A stretch of DNA of 64,000 bases, taken from positions 744,001 to 808,000 of the forward strand of contig NZ_JARHUJ010000001.1 of the NCBI RefSeq assembly GCF_029223285.1, read 5' to 3'. Positions 26,061-35,116 of the stretch are shown here, piece after piece. A model generated the notes under the pieces. It saw nothing but the letters and a program-made list of their open reading frames with translations, made no database searches and had not been told where the DNA came from. The translations under genes and the position numbers were made by a program. Numbering within the stretch: position 1 is the first letter of the stretch; each line of letters begins with the position of its first letter. Source of the DNA: Paraflavitalea sp. CAU 1676. GTDB lineage: Bacteria > Bacteroidota > Bacteroidia > Chitinophagales > Chitinophagaceae.

Positions 26061-26837
26061 GTGAGTTATCCTTCATTAAAGATCACTTTTTTAGGAACCG
26101 GAACGAGTAGCGGGGTGCCCATGATCGCCTGCGAATGCCCGGTTTGTCAATCGCCCGATACCAAAGACAAAAGGCTGCGTGCCAGCATTCTGGTACAGTC
26201 GGAGCATACGACGCTGGTGGTGGACACCGGTCCGGATTTTCGTTACCAGATGTTAAGGGCCAATGTAAAGCACCTCGATGCGATCCTTTTTACCCATCCC
26301 CACAAAGACCATATTGCAGGGCTCGACGACGTGCGGGCTTTCAACTTCTTTCAGCAGCAGCCTATGAAGGTTTTTGCCAATGAAATGACGCAGGAAGTGG
26401 TGATCCGGGAATTTCCCTATGCTTTTTATGAAACGAGGTACCCGGGTGTGCCGGAGATCCACCTCAATACGATCGATCTCAAACCTTTCACGGTAGGCGA
26501 TATTGAAGTGACTCCGGTGCAGGTATGGCATTTGAAAATGCCCGTATTAGGCTTCCGGTTCGGGAAGTTTACCTATATCACCGATGCCAATAATATCGAT
26601 GAATCGGAGAAGCAGAAGATCTGGGGTAGCGAGGTGCTGGTGTTGAACACCCTGCGAAAAGAGCAGCATATTTCCCATTATAGCCTTTCGGAAGGGATCG
26701 CGGTAGCCCAGGAACTACAGGTGCCGCAAACCTATTTCACGCATTTGAGTCACCAGATGGGTAAACATGCCGATGTGGGGCAGGAGCTTCCAGCCGGCAT
26801 CCTGCTGGCGTATGACGGCCTGGTCATAAATCTATAA
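26061..26837 (+). CDS. MBL-fold metal-dependent hydrolase (PhnP-like)
   Basis: 258 residues, GTG start. It begins with ITFLGTGTSSGVPM, the mark of the PhnP/RNase Z-like branch. C24, C26 and C29 (CECPVC) probably form the structural zinc site of PhnP. Active-site ligands are H79, H81, D83 and H84 in THPHKDH, then a TDAN Asp and HLSH. PhnP relatives are phosphodiesterases of cyclic ribose phosphates. No phosphonate genes are nearby, so the substrate is open. Confidence 0.85.
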   Translation: MSYPSLKITFLGTGTSSGVPMIACECPVCQSPDTKDKRLRASILVQSEHTTLVVDTGPDFRYQMLRANVKHLDAILFTHPHKDHIAGLDDVRAFNFFQQQPMKVFANEMTQEVVIREFPYAFYETRYPGVPEIHLNTIDLKPFTVGDIEVTPVQVWHLKMPVLGFRFGKFTYITDANNIDESEKQKIWGSEVLVLNTLRKEQHISHYSLSEGIAVAQELQVPQTYFTHLSHQMGKHADVGQELPAGILLAYDGLVINL

Positions 26838-26899
26838 TCTGAATTATTCGTATGTATAAGCATGTTGGCGGTTCATAAGGCTGCCCGATCTCTTATACT

Positions 26900-27943
26900 A
26901 TGAAAAATTACCGGAAGCATTTCCTCAGCTACTCCAAAAAAGAACGTACTGGCATTTTTGTGCTCGTGGGGTTGATCATTGCTACGATCACTATTCCTTC
27001 GCTGGTACCGCCTCCCGTGATGGAGGCCGATAAAGCCGCTTTTGAAAAATTACGGGCTCAGTTGGCCAAACTGGAATCCGACAATTCCCCCCAGGATGAG
27101 ACTTCGAAATCCCGCGAGGGACTGGCAGGCCACCATGAGGAGCCGGCATCGGCTGCCAGGAGTGGAGGCAGGTTGTTCCCTTTTGATCCCAATACGCTTG
27201 CGGTGGAAGGATGGATTCAGTTGGGGGTGCGTGCCCGTACGGCAGCAACCATTCAGCGATACCTCGCAAAGGGAGGTCGGTTCCGGGCAGTTACTGATAT
27301 TTATAAGATATATGGTTTGAAGAAAGAAGAGGCTGATCGGTTGGTGCCTTACGTGCGGATACCCGTCGGGACCAATATGGACCGCTTTGCCGGCAGTGAA
27401 ATGGTTGCGGGGTTGCCGGCTGGCAAAACCCGGGGTGAGGGGAATCGGGGAACTTCAGGCACGGGCGGGCGGGGAGCTTTCCGGGATGGACGTGGCAGTG
27501 GGCAGGATTTGAGCTATGGCCGGTACACGAAGCCTTCCGGCACGCCAGTAATCGACATCAACACTGCCGATACGACAGCCTTTATCGCCCTAAGGGGCAT
27601 TGGCCCGGCACTGGCCGGCAGGATCGTGCGCTTCCGGGAAAAACTGGGTGGATTTCACCGCATGGAGCAGGTGGGAGAGACCTATGGTTTGCCAGACTCT
27701 ACTTTTATATCCATCACGCCTTATCTGCAATGTATATCGCCAGTTCTTCGCACGATCGATATCAATAATGCAAGTTTCGAGGCTTTAGATGCTCACCCCT
27801 ATATAAGCCGGCAACAGGCAGGCGCTATTGTGCGCTACCGTGAGCAACACGGCCCTTATCAATCTGTGGATCAATTGTTACAGATCACCATCCTTTCGCC
27901 GGAGGGGCTGGATAAAATAAGGCCCTACCTATCGGTCAGATGA
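26900..27943 (+). CDS. Membrane-anchored helix-hairpin-helix protein (ComEA-like)
   Basis: 347 residues. A transmembrane helix lies near 19-37 (GIFVLVGLIIATITIP). After a Gly/Arg-rich linker come three HhH-type repeats. The last two, which begin IDINTADTTAFIALRGIGPA and IDINNASFEALDAHP, are of the ComEA kind. The first (about 98-160, FPFDPNTLAVEGW) is more divergent. ComEA binds double-stranded DNA in the periplasm during uptake. Whether this one does so is inference; no other competence gene is adjacent. Confidence 0.8.
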   Translation: MKNYRKHFLSYSKKERTGIFVLVGLIIATITIPSLVPPPVMEADKAAFEKLRAQLAKLESDNSPQDETSKSREGLAGHHEEPASAARSGGRLFPFDPNTLAVEGWIQLGVRARTAATIQRYLAKGGRFRAVTDIYKIYGLKKEEADRLVPYVRIPVGTNMDRFAGSEMVAGLPAGKTRGEGNRGTSGTGGRGAFRDGRGSGQDLSYGRYTKPSGTPVIDINTADTTAFIALRGIGPALAGRIVRFREKLGGFHRMEQVGETYGLPDSTFISITPYLQCISPVLRTIDINNASFEALDAHPYISRQQAGAIVRYREQHGPYQSVDQLLQITILSPEGLDKIRPYLSVR

Positions 27944-27971
27944 GTTGGCAAATATTTCTCTTAAAAAGGAG

Positions 27972-27985
27972 CTAACAATTGTTAG
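27972..27985. promoter_or_regulatory. Perfect 14-bp palindrome upstream of the acyl-CoA dehydrogenase gene
   Basis: CTAACAATTGTTAG, followed by TTTTT. A near-consensus -7 element (TATCTTG near 28003) lies about 18 nt beyond it, so the palindrome would cover the -33 region. It could be a repressor operator; a weak terminator of the HhH gene is the alternative. Confidence 0.45.
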
Positions 27986-28052
27986 TTTTTCAGAAATAGT
28001 ACTATCTTGCACTGACCTCTAAGGGATTTCTTGCCAACGTATTAATTATCTT

Positions 28053-29195
28053 ATGAATTTCGAGACTTCTGAATTAACACAGCAGGTAGCTCAGACTGCC
28101 CGGGACTTTGCGCAACAGCATATCAAGCCTCATGTGATGACATGGGATGAAAGCCAGGAGTTTCCACTGGAGGTTTTCCGGGAAATGGGGAAGCTGGGAT
28201 TGATGGGGGTTTTAGTACCCGAGAAGTATGAAGGTGCCGGACTTGGTTACCTCGAGTATGTAGCGGTGCTACAGGAAATAGGAAAAGTTTGCGGCTCCAT
28301 CGGTTTGAGTGTCGCTGCCCACAATTCGCTCTGTACGGGACATATCCTCGCTTTTGGTAACGAAGAGCAAAAGCAAAAGTTCCTGCCCAAACTGGCTACC
28401 GGCCAGTGGCTGGGCGCCTGGGGACTTACGGAGCCGAATACCGGCAGTGATGCCGGCAATATGAAAACAACGGCGGTGCGCGATGGCGATCACTGGGTGC
28501 TGAATGGCACGAAATGCTGGATCACCCACGGTAAAAGTGGCGATGTAGCGGTAGTGATTGCGCGAACGGGCGAGCCGAGATCGAAGGATAATGCCACGGC
28601 TTTTTTGGTTGAGCGCGGCACGCCTGGGTTTTCGGGCGGTAAAAAGGAAAACAAGCTGGGCATGCGTGCCAGTGAAACGGCAGAAATGATCTTTGATAAC
28701 TGCCGTATTCCGGATAGCAATCGCCTGGGTGAAGTTGGATCGGGTTTCAAGCAGTCGTTGAAAGTGCTGGACGGTGGTCGTATCTCTATTGCAGCCCTAT
28801 CGCTGGGCATTGCTAAAGGTGCTTACGAAGCCTCCGTGCAGTATTCAAAAGAGCGGCATCAGTTTGACCAGCCTATTTCCAATTTTCAGGGCATTTCCTT
28901 TAAGCTGGCGGATATGGCTACGGAGATCATGGCAGCCGAACTGCTGACCCTGCAGGCCTGTGATCTGAAGATGCGTAAGCAGCCCATGACAAAAGAGGCG
29001 GCGATGGCCAAGTATTATGCGAGTGAAGTAGCGGTGAAGGTGGCCAATGATGCAGTACAAATTTTCGGGGGATATGGTTATACCAAGGATTTCCCGGTTG
29101 AAAAATATTATCGCGATAGTAAGTTATGTACTATCGGTGAAGGTACCTCTGAAATTCAGAAGCTGGTTATATCCAGAGAAGTTTTGAAAGCCTAA
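28053..29195 (+). CDS. Acyl-CoA dehydrogenase (short-chain type)
   Basis: 380 residues, the usual ACAD length. FAD/substrate motifs are [15 protein letters not shown] and [10 protein letters not shown], with a catalytic Glu at E363 in [10 protein letters not shown]. The C-terminal [18 protein letters not shown] is typical of short-chain or branched-chain enzymes. It oxidises an acyl-CoA to the enoyl-CoA, passing electrons to ETF. It is monocistronic, with a strong terminator after it and a palindrome in front. Confidence 0.93.
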   Translation: MNFETSELTQQVAQTARDFAQQHIKPHVMTWDESQEFPLEVFREMGKLGLMGVLVPEKYEGAGLGYLEYVAVLQEIGKVCGSIGLSVAAHNSLCTGHILAFGNEEQKQKFLPKLATGQWLGAWGLTEPNTGSDAGNMKTTAVRDGDHWVLNGTKCWITHGKSGDVAVVIARTGEPRSKDNATAFLVERGTPGFSGGKKENKLGMRASETAEMIFDNCRIPDSNRLGEVGSGFKQSLKVLDGGRISIAALSLGIAKGAYEASVQYSKERHQFDQPISNFQGISFKLADMATEIMAAELLTLQACDLKMRKQPMTKEAAMAKYYASEVAVKVANDAVQIFGGYGYTKDFPVEKYYRDSKLCTIGEGTSEIQKLVISREVLKA

Positions 29196-29220
29196 GGTTA
29201 CGAAAGGTTGCTTGTCACGT

Positions 29221-29252
29221 CAAAAGGTCCCGTTGGTTGCGGGACCTTTTTT
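29221..29252 (+). terminator. Intrinsic terminator after the acyl-CoA dehydrogenase gene
   Basis: Perfect 11-bp stem (AAAAGGTCCCG / CGGGACCTTTT), 7-nt loop, then more T residues. 25 bp after the stop. Confidence 0.9.
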
Positions 29253-29366
29253 TATTGGTGCGGTTTTGATATAGCCTGTTTTATTGCGAACTTTTTATAT
29301 GTGTTGGGCTGTTGGTATGCGTTAGAAAAGTTCTTCAATTTTCTTGTGCAGCAAATGTTGCCGATG

Positions 29367-29374
29367 TAACTTTG
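29367..29374 (+). promoter_or_regulatory. -7 box abutting the first cytochrome c gene
   Basis: TAACTTTG lies only 3 nt before the ATG at 29378, so the mRNA would be leaderless if this is the promoter. Confidence 0.55.
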
Positions 29375-29377
29375 GGT

Positions 29378-29833
29378 ATGAACAAAGAAGTCGGTTATAT
29401 AGGACGGGGCTTCTTACTGATGCTGGTGGTTTTAGCCGGCCTTGGGATTGTTCGTTTTCTCTCTTCTACCGGGCGCCCGCCTACTGCGGAGGACACTGCG
29501 CCCACTTATATTACCATTACTGATGACCATGGAGCACCGCGTGTTTATAATGCGCGTGGGAGGGCTTTGTTTGATACGCATTGCAGCACCTGTCACAAGT
29601 TAGATAAAGATGATGGCGACATGCTCAGGTTGCCGTATGTCGAAGAAAGAATTACTGATAAAGCGTTGCTGTATGGTTGGATACGCAACAATGATTCGGT
29701 CTTAAAAAGTGGCAACAAGTATTTCAACGCCTTGTATGAAAGGTGGAACAAGACCGCGATGACCGCTTTTCCCAACCTGAGCGACCAGGATATCGATGCC
29801 ATGCTGGAATACCTGCGACAGCGCCGCAAGTAA
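29378..29833 (+). CDS. Membrane-anchored monohaem cytochrome c (copy 1)
   Basis: 151 residues. An N-terminal anchor helix (GFLLMLVVLAGLGIVRFL) is followed by a class I cytochrome c domain with the haem motif C69-S-T-C-H73. The probable distal Met lies in KTAMTAFPNLSD, and the C-terminal helix is DIDAMLEYLRQ. It sits in the periplasm facing the respiratory chain. The start MNKEVGY is chosen because the next gene starts MNKELGY with the same layout; the longer open frame contains the promoter box. It has 78 bp to its sister gene. Confidence 0.85.
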   Translation: MNKEVGYIGRGFLLMLVVLAGLGIVRFLSSTGRPPTAEDTAPTYITITDDHGAPRVYNARGRALFDTHCSTCHKLDKDDGDMLRLPYVEERITDKALLYGWIRNNDSVLKSGNKYFNALYERWNKTAMTAFPNLSDQDIDAMLEYLRQRRK

Positions 29834-29911
29834 TTGATCCAACCCCGCCATCTGTGCGGCATTGCCTCTCGACAATGCTGCCTGTCACGACTTTGCTTAA
29901 TACCATTTATT

Positions 29912-30355
29912 ATGAATAAGGAACTTGGTTATGTATGGGAGGGTACCTTCCTGGTAGTTGTAGTTATTATAGGCATGTGGGTGGTGCAGGTGCTGGGGAA
30001 TATCGGGGCATCAATTGACGAGCAGGCTGACGCTGAGGTTGCCAAAACGGAAAAGAAAGCAGTGGTACAGTTAACGGGCAATTCGGCGAAAGGAAAAGCT
30101 TTGTTTGATGAAAAATGCGCCACGTGCCATGGTGTAGACAAGGAGCTTACAGGGCCTGCCTTGCGCGGTATCCAAGATCGCGTTAAAGACAAAAAACTAC
30201 TGCACGACTGGATCAGGAATAGCCCTGCCGTACTGAAAGCCGGTAATCCCTATTTCCAGGGGCTTTACGAGAAATATGGGAAGGTTTCTATGAGCGTATT
30301 TCCCAGCCTGACCGACGAAGAGATCGACAATATTCTACTCTACATCGGTATGTAG
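29912..30355 (+). CDS. Membrane-anchored monohaem cytochrome c (copy 2)
   Basis: 147 residues, a clear paralogue of the gene before it. It has the same MNKE-GY start and anchor helix (FLVVVVIIGMWVVQVL), and its haem motif C69-A-T-C-H73 falls at the identical residue number. The Met region is KVSMSVFPSLTD. The linker differs, being Ala/Glu/Lys-rich. It probably shuttles electrons at the inner membrane; its redox partner is unknown. Tandem position and matched length indicate local duplication. Confidence 0.85.
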   Translation: MNKELGYVWEGTFLVVVVIIGMWVVQVLGNIGASIDEQADAEVAKTEKKAVVQLTGNSAKGKALFDEKCATCHGVDKELTGPALRGIQDRVKDKKLLHDWIRNSPAVLKAGNPYFQGLYEKYGKVSMSVFPSLTDEEIDNILLYIGM

Positions 30356-30369
30356 ACTGTTATTGCCGG

Positions 30370-30546
30370 TTAGGGCATAAAATCGTCGTCATCACTCTTC
30401 TTAGCATATTTATCAAACACTTTGTCGATCGCACCGCCGAAGATGGGGAACTTTTCTTTGGCAAAGTTCTTCACGATCTCCACTGCCTTGTAGGCTTGTT
30501 GTTCACTGAGTCCTTCGGCCATGAGTTTTTTGATCAGTTCGTCCAT
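30370..30546 (-). CDS. Small acidic-tailed hypothetical protein (58 aa)
   Basis: 58 residues: an amphipathic helical start (MDELIKKLMAEGLSEQQAYK), a middle with FPIFGGAIDKVFDKYAKK, and an acidic end SDDDDFMP. The coding pattern ends exactly where the clpX terminator begins upstream, so it is an independent small gene. No function is recognised. A longer in-frame reading upstream runs through the clpX terminator and is rejected. Confidence 0.6.
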   Translation of the reverse strand: MDELIKKLMAEGLSEQQAYKAVEIVKNFAKEKFPIFGGAIDKVFDKYAKKSDDDDFMP

Positions 30547-30571
30547 ACCTGTAAGATTTAATAGTGAGTAC

Positions 30572-30603
30572 AAAAAAACAGAGGTACGGGTTGCGTGCCT
30601 CTG
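30572..30603 (-). terminator. Intrinsic terminator after clpX
   Basis: 10-bp stem with one G-U type pair (CAGAGGTACG / CGTGCCTCTG on the plus strand), 5-nt loop, then TTTTTTT on the minus strand. 26 bp past the clpX stop. Confidence 0.85.
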
Positions 30604-30629
30604 TAAATATAAAAAGATGTTCTTAATTC

Positions 30630-31868
30630 TTATGCTACTTTCAGCATGCTCATCTTGGTCTTGTCGAACTTCTTCTGTGCATACTCCAGGGTGAGGTGGA
30701 ATACCTGCTGTTTGGAGGTGGGCATTTCGAACATGGCATCGATGAGTATGCTTTCGCAAATGCTGCGCAAGCCACGGGCGCCGAGTTTGTATTCGAGTGC
30801 TTTATCGACCATGAAGTCGAGCACATCTTCATCCACATTGAGCTGAATGTTTTCCAGTTCAAAGAGGCGTTTGTATTGCTTGATGAGTGCGTTCTTGGGT
30901 TCTGTAAGAATTGAGCGCAGGGTCGACTTGTCGAGCGGATTGAGGTGGGTTACCACCGGCAGACGGCCGAGCAATTCGGGGATCAGGCCAAACGACTTGA
31001 GGTCGGTGGCGTTGATGTACTGCAGCAGGTTTTTCTTCATGTGCTCCTGCAGATCCTTGTTGACATTAAAGCCGATCGCGTTGGTATTTACCCGGCGGGC
31101 AATCACCCTGTCGATGCCATCGAAAGCGCCACCGCAAATGAACAGGATGTTCTGGGTGTTGATCTTGATGAGTTTTTGTTCGGGGTGTTTACGACCTCCT
31201 TGAGGCGGAACCAATACATCGGTACCTTCCAGGAGTTTCAGGAGGCCCTGTTGTACGCCTTCACCGCTCACATCGCGGGTGATGGAAGGGTTATCCCCTT
31301 TGCGGGCGATCTTATCGATCTCGTCGATGTACACGATACCTCTTTCGGCAGCAGGCACGTCATAATTGCACACCTGCAGCAGACGGGTAAGGATACTTTC
31401 GACATCTTCACCAACGTAGCCGGCTTCTGTGAATACAGTTGCGTCTACGATCGCGAATGGAACGTTGAGCAATTTGGCGATGGTTTTTGCCAGCAGGGTT
31501 TTACCCGTACCGGTTTCTCCCACCATGATGATATTGCTCTTTTCGATATCCACTTCTCCTTCGGCACTTTTGTGCTGAAGGCGTTTGTAGTGATTGTATA
31601 CTGCTACAGCCAATACCTTCTTAGCTTCGTCCTGCCCGATCACGTATTCATCGAGGAAACGTTTTACCTCTACCGGCTTCTTTACATTGAGTTTGAAAGA
31701 AGGGGAGGCGGCAGGCGTTTCGCTGCGGATCATGAGCTCCTGCTCGATGATCTCGCGGGCATGTTCTACACAGTTCTCGCAGATATGTCCTTCCTGGCCG
31801 GCGATCAGGATCTTCACCTCATCCCGGCTGCGTCCACAAAAAGAACAATGTAAGGTTGTTTTTGCCAT
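30630..31868 (-). CDS. clpX: ATP-dependent Clp protease ATP-binding subunit ClpX
   Basis: 412 residues. The N-terminal zinc finger has four Cys (C8, C11, C30, C33: HCSFCG and HICENC). The AAA+ core follows: Walker A is [13 protein letters not shown], Walker B is [12 protein letters not shown], then the RKHPEQKLI pore-loop region and the [12 protein letters not shown] region. ClpX unfolds substrates for ClpP. The start at 31868 ([10 protein letters not shown]) is chosen; an in-frame start at 31967 adds unrelated residues. A terminator separates it from the clpP pair upstream. Confidence 0.97.
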   Translation of the reverse strand: MAKTTLHCSFCGRSRDEVKILIAGQEGHICENCVEHAREIIEQELMIRSETPAASPSFKLNVKKPVEVKRFLDEYVIGQDEAKKVLAVAVYNHYKRLQHKSAEGEVDIEKSNIIMVGETGTGKTLLAKTIAKLLNVPFAIVDATVFTEAGYVGEDVESILTRLLQVCNYDVPAAERGIVYIDEIDKIARKGDNPSITRDVSGEGVQQGLLKLLEGTDVLVPPQGGRKHPEQKLIKINTQNILFICGGAFDGIDRVIARRVNTNAIGFNVNKDLQEHMKKNLLQYINATDLKSFGLIPELLGRLPVVTHLNPLDKSTLRSILTEPKNALIKQYKRLFELENIQLNVDEDVLDFMVDKALEYKLGARGLRSICESILIDAMFEMPTSKQQVFHLTLEYAQKKFDKTKMSMLKVA

Positions 31869-31956
31869 TGGTTTTTTTCTTCTCCGGCTACAAAGGTATT
31901 CAAAGGGATCGCTAAATCCAATTAAATAGCCCTCGTCCGGGGCATTGGGTAAGTTA

Positions 31957-31987
31957 AAAAAGCTCAACGGGTTATCCGTTGAGCTTT
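31957..31987 (-). terminator. Intrinsic terminator between clpP and clpX
   Basis: Perfect 12-bp stem (AAAGCTCAACGG / CCGTTGAGCTTT), 5-nt loop, then a T-run on the minus strand. It starts 7 bp past the clpP stop, so clpX needs its own promoter or read-through. Confidence 0.9.
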
Positions 31988-31993
31988 AATGCG

Positions 31994-32626
31994 TTATAGT
32001 TTTTCGAAGACCTTATCGACGATTCCGTATTCGATGGCTTCCTTAGCATCCATCCAGTAATCGCGGTCGAAGTCTTTCATGATCTGTTCGGGCTTTTTGC
32101 CACAATTCTCGGCCAGGATCTTTGCGCTGATCTCTTTTACGCGCTTGGTTTGTTTGGCCTGGATCTCGAGGTCGGCGCTAACTCCCTGGATATGACCACC
32201 GAGGCTGGGCTGGTGGATCATTACTTCTCCGTGGGGGTAGATATAGCGGCTGCCTTTGGTTCCACCACTGAGGAGGATGGAGCCCATAGAGGCTGCCAGA
32301 CCCATACAGATGGTGCTTACGGGGCTTTTCAGCATGCGCATGGTATCATAGATCACCATACCGCTGGTTACGATGCCACCGGGGCTATTGATATAGAACT
32401 TGATCTCTGTACCGGGCTTGTCCGCGTCGAGCAGCAGCAATTTGGCTGTTACGTCGCGGGCCGATTTATCGTCAACTACTCCCCACAGGTGAACACTGCG
32501 GGTTTCGAAGAAGTACTGCTCCAGCTTTTTGCTGAAGATCATCAGATCCGATTTGGGCGCCTCTTCTTTTTCGTCGTCTTCATCATCCATGCGATAAGGC
32601 TTCGATAAATATTTTGAGTAGTTCAT
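31994..32626 (-). CDS. clpP: ClpP protease paralogue (divergent, acidic N-terminus)
   Basis: 210 residues. The catalytic triad is intact: S113 in GLAASMGSILLSGG, H138 in HGEVMIHQPSLGG, and the Asp of DRDYW near 188. An acidic N-terminal extension (MDDEDDEKEEA, about 13-23) is unusual for ClpP. It is the second of two adjacent clpP genes, 21 bp after the first, so the two are co-expressed. They could form mixed ClpP1P2-type barrels, but nothing in the sequence proves it. Confidence 0.93.
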   Translation of the reverse strand: MNYSKYLSKPYRMDDEDDEKEEAPKSDLMIFSKKLEQYFFETRSVHLWGVVDDKSARDVTAKLLLLDADKPGTEIKFYINSPGGIVTSGMVIYDTMRMLKSPVSTICMGLAASMGSILLSGGTKGSRYIYPHGEVMIHQPSLGGHIQGVSADLEIQAKQTKRVKEISAKILAENCGKKPEQIMKDFDRDYWMDAKEAIEYGIVDKVFEKL

Positions 32627-32647
32627 ATGATAATCTGTTGTTTGTGG

Positions 32648-33343
32648 TTAGTCTTCTTTTTTCTCTTTCCTTGGATTGACGAGCAGCACTTCATCTACCA
32701 GGCCATATTCTTTGGCTTCGGTAGAAGTGAGCCAGTAGTCGCGTTCGCAGTCTTTTTCAACCTGCTTGTTTGTTTTGCCGGTGTGGGTAGAGATAACGTC
32801 GTACAGGTTCTTCTTGATCTTCCTGATCTCGTTCACCGTGATCTCGATATCGCTGGCCTGGCCACCGATGGCGCCACTAGGCTGGTGCAACATGACGCGG
32901 CTGTGCCTGAGGGCTGTTCTTTTACCCTTGGTACCTGCGCAGAGCAGTACGGCAGACATAGAGGCAGCCATACCGATACAGATGGTCGATACATCGGGAG
33001 TGATGTATTGCATGGTATCATAGATGCCCAAGCCGGAGTATACGCTACCGCCGGGGGAGTTGATGTACATCTGGATATCGCGGGTACGGTCGGTGCTTTC
33101 GAGGAACAATAGCTGGGCCGTTACGATGTTGGCTACTTCGTCATTGATGGGGTAACCGAGGAAGATGATCCGGTCCATCATCAGGCGACTGTACACATCC
33201 ATTACGGCGACATTCATGGGACGCTCTTCAATGATATTGGGCGTAAGATTGGTTACCTGATATTTATGGTAATCATTCAACGTATTGCTGGAAATACCCC
33301 TGTGCTTCACCGCATATTTTTCAAATTCTTGGCTGAGGTTCAT
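32648..33343 (-). CDS. clpP: ClpP protease catalytic subunit (canonical copy)
   Basis: 231 residues. The triad is S128 in IGMAASMSAVLLCAG, H153 in HSRVMLHQPSG and the Asp of ERDYW near 202. It has a long N-terminal segment before the core and a basic/acidic tail (PRKEKKED). This copy looks closer to the usual Bacteroidota ClpP. It degrades proteins fed by ClpX or ClpA/C. The order trigger factor, clpP, clpP, clpX is the classic cluster with an added clpP. Confidence 0.93.
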   Translation of the reverse strand: MNLSQEFEKYAVKHRGISSNTLNDYHKYQVTNLTPNIIEERPMNVAVMDVYSRLMMDRIIFLGYPINDEVANIVTAQLLFLESTDRTRDIQMYINSPGGSVYSGLGIYDTMQYITPDVSTICIGMAASMSAVLLCAGTKGKRTALRHSRVMLHQPSGAIGGQASDIEITVNEIRKIKKNLYDVISTHTGKTNKQVEKDCERDYWLTSTEAKEYGLVDEVLLVNPRKEKKED

Positions 33344-33510
33344 AAGATTTTCCTATTGATTTAGTGAGCAATTTAAGTCATTTGGCAAATCAATTACCGT
33401 GCTATATAAAAAATCGGACATTTTGCCAGAAATAACGGTTTGGTCGTCATGGCATTGCCCAAATAGAGGACGAATTTGGCAGATGAGGCGGAGCCGTAAC
33501 AGGCTGGGTC

Positions 33511-33544
33511 AACAAAAAAGCCATCCGGCGGGCGGATGGCTTTT
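33511..33544 (-). terminator. Intrinsic terminator after the trigger factor gene
   Basis: Perfect 12-bp stem (AAAAGCCATCCG / CGGATGGCTTTT), 5-nt loop, T-run on the minus strand. 22 bp past the stop. Confidence 0.9.
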
Positions 33545-33565
33545 ATCTTTTACAGCGGTCACCGA

Positions 33566-34945
33566 TTAATGGTGGTGGTGCTGGTGTTTTTCCAGTTCTT
33601 TGGTGAATTCTTCTACTGTTACAGGCTTATCGGTTGCCTTTACTTGTGTTTCGGCCCAGCCAAACACTTTCTCCGTTTGAATGCGGTGGTAGGCATCTTC
33701 TACAAACTTCCTGTCCTGCATCATACGGTTGATGTAGTCGGCAACCCAGGGTTGTTCTTCGCCGCCACCGGGCATGCCCATGTAGCTGAACAACTGATTG
33801 CGGGCGAACGCCTGCAGGTCTTCGGGCTTCACTTCGATGTTGTTTTCGCGCACCAGCTGATCGATGATCAACGTCCACTTAAGTTGGTTGGCGAATGTGG
33901 GGAATTCAGCTTCAGCCTGCTCAGCAGTCTTGGGCGCTTCGCCACCTTGCTGGATCCAACGCTTCAGGAACGTTTCGGGGAACTCGATCTTGGTGTGGTC
34001 GAGCAGTACGTGGTACAGTTCGTGTTGCAGGTGGTTGCTGCTTTGTTTGTTCCAGTAGGATGCGCTCTCTTCTTTTACCGTATTGCGGAACTCTTCTTCG
34101 GTCTTAATGTTCTTGCCGGGGAAGGCTGCTTCGAAGAAGGTTTCATTGAGATCAGCTTTTTCTACCAGGCCTACCTTCGTGATCAGCATGTTGAAGAACT
34201 TGCCGGCTGCTGCAGCATCGTGCTTGTCCAGGCCGAGGTCGCCGAGAACCCATTCTCTTTCCTTTTCGTCGAATGCCTTGTTCAGCTGAACCAGTATTGC
34301 ATCGTCCTTCTTACGGCCGTGCAGGGTGTTGCGGAAGTTTTCTGCAAAGTATTTTACCAGGAGTGAGTTATCTTTCTTGATGCCACCTTCTACTACATTA
34401 CCTTCTTCATCAGCTTCGGTGAATGTAACGTTCAGCACATTGTCATCACCGGTTACTGTTTCGGGGTCGGACATTTTACCGTGACGCAGACGCAGACGGT
34501 CAACTTCTTCGTTGATCATCTCATCTGTGATCGTAACTGCATAACGGGTAGTTTTTTCCTTGGCGAGGTCGGCCACTTTGAAATCAGGCTTCAGACCTAC
34601 TTCGAATGCAAAAGCGTATTCGGTAGGTTCATTAAAATTCAACTGACGGGCATCATTCTCGGGCAGGGGGAGCGGCTGGGCAAAGATCTCCAGCTTTTCG
34701 TTCTGCATGTAATCTGTCAGTTGTTTCTCCACCGTTCTCAGTACTTCGTCGGTGAAAACAGACTGTCCGTGCATTTTCTTGATCATGCCGGCAGGAACCA
34801 TTCCTTTCCTGAAACCAGGTATATTGGCAGTTTTACTATAAGTTTTGAGTGCTTTCTCGAAAGAAGGCAGATAGTCTTCTTTGGCCACTTTAACAGTGAT
34901 CTTGTCGTTCAGCAGGCCTATATTCTCTCTGGTAACTGTTGCCAT
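33566..34945 (-). CDS. tig: Trigger factor
   Basis: 459 residues. The ribosome-binding N-domain has the signature PGFRKGMVPAGMIKK (about 44-58). The middle FKBP-like domain is degenerate and lacks an obvious PPIase pocket. The C-terminal helical arms form the cradle. It folds nascent chains at the ribosome exit. The C-terminus is an unusual native His run (EKHQHHHH). The upstream gap to 35117 is short and holds its leader. Confidence 0.92.
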   Translation of the reverse strand: MATVTRENIGLLNDKITVKVAKEDYLPSFEKALKTYSKTANIPGFRKGMVPAGMIKKMHGQSVFTDEVLRTVEKQLTDYMQNEKLEIFAQPLPLPENDARQLNFNEPTEYAFAFEVGLKPDFKVADLAKEKTTRYAVTITDEMINEEVDRLRLRHGKMSDPETVTGDDNVLNVTFTEADEEGNVVEGGIKKDNSLLVKYFAENFRNTLHGRKKDDAILVQLNKAFDEKEREWVLGDLGLDKHDAAAAGKFFNMLITKVGLVEKADLNETFFEAAFPGKNIKTEEEFRNTVKEESASYWNKQSSNHLQHELYHVLLDHTKIEFPETFLKRWIQQGGEAPKTAEQAEAEFPTFANQLKWTLIIDQLVRENNIEVKPEDLQAFARNQLFSYMGMPGGGEEQPWVADYINRMMQDRKFVEDAYHRIQTEKVFGWAETQVKATDKPVTVEEFTKELEKHQHHHH

Positions 34946-35116
34946 ATTGCTTTTTTTATAAATTGGGGTGCAAAAGTACGGGAAAATCTCAATAGGCTAA
35001 AACGGTAAACTATGCCCGGTTACGGGTATTAGGCAAAATGTTTTCTATTATGCAGATTATGAATGACTTATGCAGGAATGGGTTCATGACTCTGGCGCAG
35101 GGATATCTGCCAGCTT

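Noticed and set aside
30945-31853. Long plus-strand open frame opposite clpX
   Set aside because: Antisense to a well-conserved gene. No recognisable domain; explained by codon bias.
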